Assembly: GCA_028289185.1 (NCBI GenBank)
Contig: JAQGGV010000046.1
Span: 1 to 27,170 of the forward strand
Length of the DNA stretch: 27,170 bases
Source: Candidatus Saccharimonadota bacterium
Lineage (GTDB): Bacteria > Patescibacteriota > Saccharimonadia > Saccharimonadales > Saccharimonadaceae
Reading direction: 5' to 3'
Of the stretch, positions 14,498 to 20,297 are shown piece after piece (position 1 is the first letter of the stretch; the number at the start of each line of letters is the position of its first letter). The position numbers were made by a program, and so were the translations under genes. The notes under the pieces are model-generated. The model saw only the letters and a program-made list of their open reading frames with translations. It was not told the origin of the DNA and searched no databases.

Positions 14498-15181
14498 ATG
14501 CAAAAGATACTCTTTGGCGTATTCGCCCACCCAGATGACGAAGCCTTTGGCCCAGCCGCAACACTAGTCAAGGAAGTTGCTGGTGGCACCGAATTACACC
14601 TGATCTGCCTGACGGCTGGTGAAAACGGCACTAATCCAAACAACGCGCCCGATTTGGGTGTGGTTCGCCTAGGCGAATGGCGCGCAGCCGGTCAACTCAT
14701 CGGCGCCAGTAGTATGACCCACCTGGGTTACATCGACGGCACACTTAACAACAGCGTTCACCGTGAAATAACCACCAAAATTATGGATATCGTGCGCGAA
14801 AAGACCAACGGCCGGGATGATATCGAAATCGAACTCATGAGCCTGGATCTCAACGGCTTCACGGGCCATATCGACCACATTGTGGCGGCCAGAAGCATCT
14901 GCTTGGCGTTCTATCGCCTGCGAGATGAGGGACTGCCTATGCGACGTGTCAGATTGTTCTGTTTCTCCGAATCCGAACGACCTACAACAGATACAAAGTT
15001 TGTCTACATGGAACCTGGTCACACTGCTGCTGAAATTGGCGAAACCGTTGATGCGCGCGACTATAGAGAACAAGTGGACGAGATTATGCGCTGCCACGAA
15101 ACGCAACGCCACGACTACGAATGGGTAAAAAGCATTCGCGCGCAGAACCTTGCGATTGATAACTTTATCGTCAAAGACTAA
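14498..15181 (+). CDS. PIG-L/LmbE-family zinc deacetylase
   Basis: The family removes acetyl groups from GlcNAc-containing compounds such as GlcNAc-inositol, bacillithiol precursors and glycans. The 227-aa product opens with FGVFAHPDDEAFGPAATLVK. The HPDDE motif is at residues 11-15 and the third metal ligand is in GHIDHIVAA (H124, H127), giving the expected His-Asp-His zinc site. CLTAGENGT is also typical. The start at 14498 is fixed by the TATACT 6 nt upstream; earlier in-frame ATGs lie inside truB. No Shine-Dalgarno is present. The convergent DHH-like gene ends 3 nt past its stop. The substrate cannot be told from sequence; cell-wall or glycolipid GlcNAc is a reasonable guess. Confidence 0.93.
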   Translation: MQKILFGVFAHPDDEAFGPAATLVKEVAGGTELHLICLTAGENGTNPNNAPDLGVVRLGEWRAAGQLIGASSMTHLGYIDGTLNNSVHREITTKIMDIVREKTNGRDDIEIELMSLDLNGFTGHIDHIVAARSICLAFYRLRDEGLPMRRVRLFCFSESERPTTDTKFVYMEPGHTAAEIGETVDARDYREQVDEIMRCHETQRHDYEWVKSIRAQNLAIDNFIVKD

Positions 15182-15184
15182 CTA

Positions 15185-16834
15185 TTATTGACCAGGGATC
15201 TTGAATTGACCCGGACCGGCTGGAGCAGGAGCGGCAGCGGCCGGAGCTGCTGAATCACCAAAGATATCACCTGATACTGCGCCCGCTTGGGATGCGCCAG
15301 GTGTAAATACCGGTGGCGGAGGCGGTGGAGGTGGCAATGGAGGGGCCGATGCATCACCAGGCAATGGAGGTAACGGTGGCAATGGAGGCAGTTCTGGTAT
15401 TTCCGGCAAAACCGGCTGGGCTGCTTGAGGCTCTGGTGCGGGTACCTCTGGCGCAGATGCCATGACTGTTTCCATTGATGGGAGGCTCGGAACCTCGATG
15501 GCTGGTGGCGTCGATAGCAGTGCTGCGCCCTCATCTGTACCGACCGCTGGAGCAATCGTTGCACCCTGCTGGGGGGTAAGAGATTCTGAAGTACTAAATG
15601 GATCAACGCTTGGTTCCTCGGCGTCCCCTGCCATCGTGCCGTTCATCGCAGGCATTTGATCTGGTGAAACGATACCAACAGGGCCAGTGTCACTATGTTC
15701 GGTGACAATTGGTTGCACAGCTGGCTGGACAGCATCTGGCGTAGGCTGCGTTACTTCGTCGCTAGATACTGCAACATCAGTGATAGCTGGTGTTTCACCA
15801 CCAACTTTCATGGCAGCATCCTGTAATTCCTTTTCAATATCGGCCATAGTCCCAGTCGATGGTCCCGACAGGCCTGCAAGTTGCTTCTCTAGTTCTAATT
15901 GGTCAGCATCCTCGGTCGATAGTGTCGACGCAACAGGTGCTTGATCCGGTGTTGGCGGTTCTATAACCTTTTCACCGGCACTTGGTGCCGAGTTTTCGCT
16001 GCGTTCAATGACAAGTTCAGTGCCGTCGCCACTGACAGATCCATCTGGTCCTGCAGCAATCGGTGCAGGGGCCGCAATATCATGGAATTCCTGTAGCTTG
16101 GCGGCGATAAGCTGCTGATTTGCACCGGCAGCCATCAGTTGGGCAGCCAATGTCATCACTTGTGACGATGTACGGTCATTGCTAAAGCGATCAGTGCTCG
16201 ATACAATTCCGGTCAAAAGTGCAGTCGATATCTGTTGATCAAGCAATGTTTCGTTGCTTTTTAGTGCGTTTGCCAGGCTGGTCACCATTTCGGACAGGCT
16301 ACTCGCCTTGTCATCGTGCCAGTCGATGCTTCCCAAGGTGCTCTTGTCGGCACCAGCTGTTATTGTCATCACCTTGGCATCGTGCAAAATTTTGCCATGA
16401 GCCTCAAGTGATTTATCAAGGTGATCCGGGTCCTTGACCCCGAGTGCAATAACCATTTCGACATTGTAATCGCCCTGGCTAAACTCCAAATCTGCCTGTG
16501 ACAGAGTCGTTTTATACGGGGTAATAAAAATTTTGACGACATCACCATCAACTTTATAACGGAGGTGGTCAGCCTTCTCCTTGCTGAGTGCGATGATGAA
16601 ATCTCGCAGGCTATCAGCGCTGTTATCAAATGTCTTTTCTGGTTCGAGGAAGTTGATTGCTGGTGGTATGCCACCGCTAAAGATTGCGGTGACCCGCTTG
16701 TCCATTTTGTCGAGAATCAGTGTCAATCCTAAAGCGGCCGACAATTCGTCGACCGAGGGATTACTGCTAACAGTCACCAATATATTACTGGTGGTTGTTA
16801 TACTATCGACAATCTGTTGTTGGGCGCCGTCCAT
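15185..16834 (-). CDS. DHH-like protein with degenerate active site and long Pro-rich tail
   Basis: The N-terminal 250 residues have the layout of DHH/DHHA1-type phosphoesterases (NrnA/recJ-like): ILVTVSSNPSVDELSAALGL, then MVIALGVKDPDHLD, a position for the DHH triplet, and LTGIVSSTDRFSNDRTS. Nearly all metal ligands are replaced. Only D29 of the first motif is kept, G132 takes the place of the second Asp, the DHH triplet reads T159-A160-G161, and S213 replaces the last Asp. A nuclease or phosphodiesterase activity is therefore unlikely. Residues 250-475 are acidic and disordered. The tail has PPLPPLPPLP and eight consecutive prolines (501-508), then Ala/Pro repeats. The -35/-10 promoter lies at 16882-16911; no Shine-Dalgarno is clear before the ATG. 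A scaffold or regulatory nucleotide-binding role is possible but unproven. Confidence 0.85.
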   Translation of the reverse strand: MDGAQQQIVDSITTTSNILVTVSSNPSVDELSAALGLTLILDKMDKRVTAIFSGGIPPAINFLEPEKTFDNSADSLRDFIIALSKEKADHLRYKVDGDVVKIFITPYKTTLSQADLEFSQGDYNVEMVIALGVKDPDHLDKSLEAHGKILHDAKVMTITAGADKSTLGSIDWHDDKASSLSEMVTSLANALKSNETLLDQQISTALLTGIVSSTDRFSNDRTSSQVMTLAAQLMAAGANQQLIAAKLQEFHDIAAPAPIAAGPDGSVSGDGTELVIERSENSAPSAGEKVIEPPTPDQAPVASTLSTEDADQLELEKQLAGLSGPSTGTMADIEKELQDAAMKVGGETPAITDVAVSSDEVTQPTPDAVQPAVQPIVTEHSDTGPVGIVSPDQMPAMNGTMAGDAEEPSVDPFSTSESLTPQQGATIAPAVGTDEGAALLSTPPAIEVPSLPSMETVMASAPEVPAPEPQAAQPVLPEIPELPPLPPLPPLPGDASAPPLPPPPPPPPVFTPGASQAGAVSGDIFGDSAAPAAAAPAPAGPGQFKIPGQ

Positions 16835-16881
16835 GGTGTTTTTTTGCTACTTTTTGTTTTAAACCTAGGTAGTTTGGTGTA

Positions 16882-16911
16882 ACTATACCATGAGCAGTAT
16901 ACGGTAGTCAA
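16882..16911 (-). promoter_or_regulatory. Promoter of the DHH-like gene
   Basis: On the minus strand TTGACT (16906-16911) and TATAGT (16882-16887) are separated by 18 nt. The leader would be about 40 nt, A-rich, without a recognisable Shine-Dalgarno. Confidence 0.75.
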
Positions 16912-16958
16912 CAATTTTTACCGATGTTCTGAAGCTTGTAGGTTTCGGGTCTCACCCC

Positions 16959-16987
16959 TTTACAATTTTCACTTTTTACTCTATAAT
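16959..16987 (+). promoter_or_regulatory. rpsT promoter
   Basis: TTTACA (16959-16964) and a perfect TATAAT (16982-16987) are separated by exactly 17 nt. The start of transcription should be near 16994, giving a leader of about 34 nt that includes AAAGAGGA (17013-17020), 7 nt before the ATG. Confidence 0.85.
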
Positions 16988-17027
16988 TTCACGTTGATTG
17001 TAATACTAACCCAAAGAGGAATAATTA

Positions 17028-17417
17028 ATGCCAATCATCAAGAGCGCTATCAAGCGTATGAAGCAAACTATCGTTCGCAACGAGCGTAACGTTGGTATCA
17101 AAAAAGACATCAAAACTGCGACCAAAGCATTGGCCGCAAAACCAAGTGCTGCTGCCCTATCAAAGGTTCAGAGTGAAATCGATAAGGCCGTCAAAAAGGG
17201 CTTGATCAAGAAGAGCACCGCTGCTCGTCGTAAATCAAACCTGGCCAAGGCTGCTAAAACAGCTGGTGTGAAACTAAACACAACCAAAAAAGCTACAACT
17301 AGCAAACCAGCCGCTGCCAAGAAGCCTGCAGTCAAATCAACTGCGAAAGCTGCTCCAGCCAAAAAAGCTGTTGTCGCCAAAAAGCCTACTGCAAAGAAAC
17401 CAGCTGCCAAAAAGTAG
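17028..17417 (+). CDS. rpsT: 30S ribosomal protein S20 with histone-H1-like tail
   Basis: S20 binds 16S rRNA early in 30S assembly. Residues 1 to about 85 match the S20 helical bundle (IKSAIKRMKQTIVRNERN, KAVKKGLIKKSTAARRKSNL). Normal S20 is 85-90 aa, whereas this product is 129 aa. The extra 44 residues are almost only Lys, Ala, Pro, Thr and Val arranged as AKKP-type repeats (AAKKPAVKSTAKAAPAKKAV), like histone H1 or bacterial HupB tails. The start is clear: AAAGAGGA lies 7 nt upstream. It has a strong promoter and terminator and is a single-gene unit convergent with holA. Confidence 0.96.
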   Translation: MPIIKSAIKRMKQTIVRNERNVGIKKDIKTATKALAAKPSAAALSKVQSEIDKAVKKGLIKKSTAARRKSNLAKAAKTAGVKLNTTKKATTSKPAAAKKPAVKSTAKAAPAKKAVVAKKPTAKKPAAKK

Positions 17418-17430
17418 CAAACGGTTTACA

Positions 17431-17468
17431 CCAAACAAAAGCAGCCCATTCGGGCTGTTTTTGTTTGG
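17431..17468 (+). terminator. rpsT terminator
   Basis: A 17-bp stem (17431-17447 with 17452-17468, one G-T pair) and an ATTC loop have a GCAGCCC/GGGCTGT core followed by TTTTTGTTT. The flanking A-rich and T-rich arms make it usable from both sides, so it may also stop holA transcription coming from the right. Confidence 0.88.
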
Positions 17469-17546
17469 GAATCTATTGGTTCAAAATGCCGTACTTCATA
17501 AGTGTCAGGATAAGCTCACCCTGTAACTGCGCTTTTTTACTCTCTG

Positions 17547-18452
17547 TTACAAAGAGGTTCGGACGAGGGCTTGTTCTACCAATATCCAGGGGTCAGTTGG
17601 TGTCGATTTCATCAGCGAGTCAGTGTCGGCAAAGATTTTGACGATTTTTCGTGCCCCACTGCGGCCCATCAACTTTGCGTGTGGGGCTAGTTTACCAAGT
17701 GCATACGGGTGCGCGCCGATGGCGCTCGCAACCTCGGCAGATGACTTGTCTGTTACAGCCAACGCAGCCAGCTGAAAGACTTGCGCAGACAGCAACCCAA
17801 ACGTCATATACGGGTCCTGCGCGCGCTGCAAATTACGAATCATCTCACTCACCCGTTTGCTGTTTCCGCGCAGTGCCGCGTCCAGCAAATTAAAGACGTT
17901 TTCGCTGGCCTGAGCCTCGATTATCTCCTGTATGACAGACTCGTCAACATGATCCAAAACAGCCAATTTCTCGAGTCCATGGTACAAGTCCCACTGATCC
18001 ATACCGATACGCTTCACCAGTGTCTGTACACTTTTTTTATCCATGGTTATACCGAGTAATTTGGCTTGCTCACCTACCCATTGTTCGGCCTTCATATCGT
18101 CGCGGTCCGACCACATCGTAAATGTTTTTACGTCGGCTACTTTTTGCAGTTTTTTGTACGTCGATGTGCGCCTGTCGACTGATGGTTCGACTAGCACCAA
18201 GTGGACATCTTCATCGATGTTATCGAGGCGTTCGCCCAGCGCTGTCCAAATAGGTTTGTTGGTCGATAAATCACGAATGATGACCATGCGTTTGGTCGCA
18301 AAAAGTGACGCGCTACTGATGAGTTCGATCAATCGATCAAGCGCCAAATCATCGCCATCAACACGGCTAACTTCGCCTGTGTAATCCTGTGCCAGGACTT
18401 CGAGTGCACGTGACATTTCGTAATTATTGTTGCCAGTCAGGACGGTAATCAT
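17547..18452 (-). CDS. holA: DNA polymerase III delta subunit (clamp-loader)
   Basis: The delta subunit opens the beta sliding clamp during clamp loading. The 301-aa product begins MITVLTGNNNYEMSRALEVL. It has the HolA pattern of an N-terminal fold without a P-loop (LASASLFATKR-type segment ISSASLFATKRMVIIRDL), the KLAVL and ENVFNLLDAALRGNSKR region and a helical C-terminus. Family sequence similarity is always low, so the call rests on these segments, length and context. I start at the ATG at 18450-18452, which overlaps the mutM stop as ATGA. A longer frame would begin inside mutM. It is the third gene of the HAD-mutM-holA operon and translationally coupled to mutM. Confidence 0.93.
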   Translation of the reverse strand: MITVLTGNNNYEMSRALEVLAQDYTGEVSRVDGDDLALDRLIELISSASLFATKRMVIIRDLSTNKPIWTALGERLDNIDEDVHLVLVEPSVDRRTSTYKKLQKVADVKTFTMWSDRDDMKAEQWVGEQAKLLGITMDKKSVQTLVKRIGMDQWDLYHGLEKLAVLDHVDESVIQEIIEAQASENVFNLLDAALRGNSKRVSEMIRNLQRAQDPYMTFGLLSAQVFQLAALAVTDKSSAEVASAIGAHPYALGKLAPHAKLMGRSGARKIVKIFADTDSLMKSTPTDPWILVEQALVRTSL

Positions 18453-19342
18453 ATTTTTATCTCGTAAGCTTTTGGTAACTTTTGGCACGTCGGGCAGATG
18501 TGCGTACCGCGGCCAGCTGCACGGAATTTGACAATGGTCGTACCATCACGCGGGCAAGCCAGACCCTCGCGTCGGAACACGCGCGCAAAGTCCATATAGC
18601 TACCCTTTTTGCCCTCGGCGTTCACGTAATTTTTGTCCGTACTACCACCCTTTTCGATGGCGAGGTTCATGACCGCACGCAGTTCTGTATACAGCGTATC
18701 GAACTGTTTTTTGGTGACGTCTTTGACGAGCATTAACGGATGAATTTTCGCGCCCCACAATGATTCATCGGCGTATATATTGCCGACTCCCGCAATAACA
18801 GTTTGGTCCAGTAGCGCAGCCTTGACTGGCGATCTGGCACGCCGTTTAAAACGTTCCGCAAACTGGTCCGCGGTAAAGTTGGCTTCGAGCGGTTCTGGTC
18901 CGACTTTTTGCATAAAAGCAATGTTTGGGACTTCGATTGTCGGGAATAATCGCACCCAACCAAATTTACGCTGATCGTTAAAAAACAGATGTGAATCGTC
19001 AGTAAACGTAACGGTAACTCGGGTCGAACGGTCTGGTAACTCGCCGATTAGGCTATCGTTTGGATGGCCCGCACCAAACGCCACGTCGGCGGCGCGAAAG
19101 ACCATTTGACCAGTCATTTTCAGATGAATAACCAACGTGTAATCAGTCGACAGATCAATCATCAGTACCTTTGCCCGGCGTCGTACGTTGGTGACAGTAC
19201 TACCAATCAGGAAATTCCTGACATCCGCAGGCGCGTTCGGAAAGCTTTTGGGCCAATCGTGATCAACCGATTTCACTTTGCGATCAATAATCAGCTCGTG
19301 CAAGCCACGACGAACCGTTTCAACTTCGGGTAGCTCAGGCAT
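18449..19342 (-). CDS. mutM: Formamidopyrimidine-DNA glycosylase (Fpg/MutM)
   Basis: MutM excises 8-oxoguanine and formamidopyrimidines and nicks the resulting abasic site. The 297-aa product starts PELPEVE after Met, giving the catalytic Pro and Glu. It has GVGNIYADE, a lysine in RRAKVLMIDL and a C-terminal zinc finger. The finger reads C263-P-R-D266 and then C283-P-T-C286, so the second of four zinc cysteines is replaced by Asp. An insertion of about 20 residues follows HLKMTGQMVF. The ATG overlaps the stop of the HAD gene by 8 bp, and GAGGA lies 9 nt upstream inside that gene. The stop overlaps holA as ATGA, so the operon is tightly coupled. Confidence 0.97.
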   Translation of the reverse strand: MPELPEVETVRRGLHELIIDRKVKSVDHDWPKSFPNAPADVRNFLIGSTVTNVRRRAKVLMIDLSTDYTLVIHLKMTGQMVFRAADVAFGAGHPNDSLIGELPDRSTRVTVTFTDDSHLFFNDQRKFGWVRLFPTIEVPNIAFMQKVGPEPLEANFTADQFAERFKRRARSPVKAALLDQTVIAGVGNIYADESLWGAKIHPLMLVKDVTKKQFDTLYTELRAVMNLAIEKGGSTDKNYVNAEGKKGSYMDFARVFRREGLACPRDGTTIVKFRAAGRGTHICPTCQKLPKAYEIKI

Positions 19343-19910
19343 GCAACTGTTCCTCGATTTTCGCTATCGTCACGCTCGTACTGCCATCATGAACAATAGC
19401 CTGCATACCAACGTTTAGTGCGGCGTCGCAGTAACGCTGTAGGTCATCGATAAATAGGCATTCACCGACAGTAACACCTAGTTTTTGGGCAGTGATACGG
19501 TATATCTCTGGATCGGGCTTTACCGTTCCTACCAGGTGTGACAACACAACTGCATCAAATAATCCTGCCCGATGGGCGCCAAAAAGTTGTACTGTTCTGT
19601 CGGCACCAGCATTGCTCAGTATCGCCAATTTGTAGTGAGGTTTGAGCGATTTTTCGATGTAATTGAATAGATTTTCGTTTGGCGGATTGTCCGTCAGGAT
19701 GTCCTCGGTCGCCTGATAGCTAATACCTGCCAGTTCTGCCAGGTACGCGATAAACTCGTCGTGGCCCATCAGACCCGAACCCATACGCGACATACCATCT
19801 ACGGCTTGCTGGTGTTTGTTTGGGTCATCGGCAAAGTATGTGTCCAGGAACGCAAACCAGCCCTCGCGCACCAGCACGCCGAAACAATCGAACACAACCG
19901 CCTTTATCAT
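19335..19910 (-). CDS. HAD-superfamily hydrolase, subfamily IA
   Basis: HAD-IA proteins are mostly phosphatases for small metabolites. The 191-aa product has motif I VVFDCFGVL with nucleophile D8. The second motif-I Asp is replaced by F10, as in the DxxGVL subgroup. Motif II is LAILSNAG, the motif III lysine is in GTVKPDPEIY and motif IV is FIDDL. A helical cap lies between residues 15 and 85. It is the first gene of the operon with mutM and holA. TGT-TATAAT ends 6 nt before the ATG, so the operon mRNA is probably leaderless. The substrate is unknown; nucleotide housecleaning would suit the repair context but is not shown. Confidence 0.93.
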   Translation of the reverse strand: MIKAVVFDCFGVLVREGWFAFLDTYFADDPNKHQQAVDGMSRMGSGLMGHDEFIAYLAELAGISYQATEDILTDNPPNENLFNYIEKSLKPHYKLAILSNAGADRTVQLFGAHRAGLFDAVVLSHLVGTVKPDPEIYRITAQKLGVTVGECLFIDDLQRYCDAALNVGMQAIVHDGSTSVTIAKIEEQLHA

Positions 19911-19916
19911 TACCCT

Positions 19917-19925
19917 ATTATAACA
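19917..19925 (-). promoter_or_regulatory. Extended -10 box of the HAD-mutM-holA operon
   Basis: TGT-TATAAT on the minus strand (hexamer 19917-19922) lies 6 nt before the ATG (AGGGTA between). The box directly follows the stop codon of the 120-aa gene, so the operon is separated from the surface cluster by this promoter alone; no terminator is seen. Confidence 0.65.
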
Positions 19926-19931
19926 GAGGTA

Positions 19932-20294
19932 CTACTTTGAACCGCCACTAGGTGTGTCGATTTGGACAGGACCAACGTCAACAATACGATCGGCGCTCGG
20001 ACGATAGATAATTGCACGCTGATTTTTCTGATAAATCAGGACCTTGTCGCCATTTACGGCCTTTTTCAAAAAGTCGTTATTGAGCTTGGTTTTGTCGACA
20101 ACTGTCACCAATGCTGGAGTTTCACCAGTTGGCAAAATCATATGTTTATTGACCAGTTGCATGACTTTATTCACGTCGGTAATGTCCTTGGACGATTGCT
20201 GTTGCTGCCACGCAAAGAAACCTGCAGCTGCGATAATAATCACAATAACTGCGCCTATGATAATGCCTGGAATGTAACTTTTGTAACGCCTCAT
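19932..20294 (-). CDS. Small single-pass membrane protein at the end of the surface cluster
   Basis: The function is not recognised. The 120-aa product has a basic N-terminus (MRRYKSY), one transmembrane helix at about 9-29, a Gln-rich stretch and an 80-residue extracytoplasmic domain with alternating beta-type sequence (ALVTVVDKTKLNNDFLKKAV, KVLIYQKNQRAIIYRP). It begins 3 nt after the stop of the 1400-aa gene (TAG-ATT-ATG) with no strong ribosome-binding site, so translation probably depends on readthrough of ribosomes from the large gene. It could be a membrane partner of the large protein; that is inferred from position only. Confidence 0.8.
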   Translation of the reverse strand: MRRYKSYIPGIIIGAVIVIIIAAAGFFAWQQQQSSKDITDVNKVMQLVNKHMILPTGETPALVTVVDKTKLNNDFLKKAVNGDKVLIYQKNQRAIIYRPSADRIVDVGPVQIDTPSGGSK

Positions 20295-20297
20295 AAT

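Noticed and set aside
15301..15370. GGN-rich tandem repeat
   Set aside because: It is simply the codons of the polyproline run (CCN on the coding strand) of the DHH-like gene, not a separate repeat element.
19335..19910. HAD protein as inactive because motif I reads DCFG rather than DxD
   Set aside because: Missing the second Asp is common in the DxxGVL subgroup of HAD-IA proteins, and the nucleophile D8, the motif III Lys and the motif IV Asp pair are present, so loss of activity cannot be claimed.
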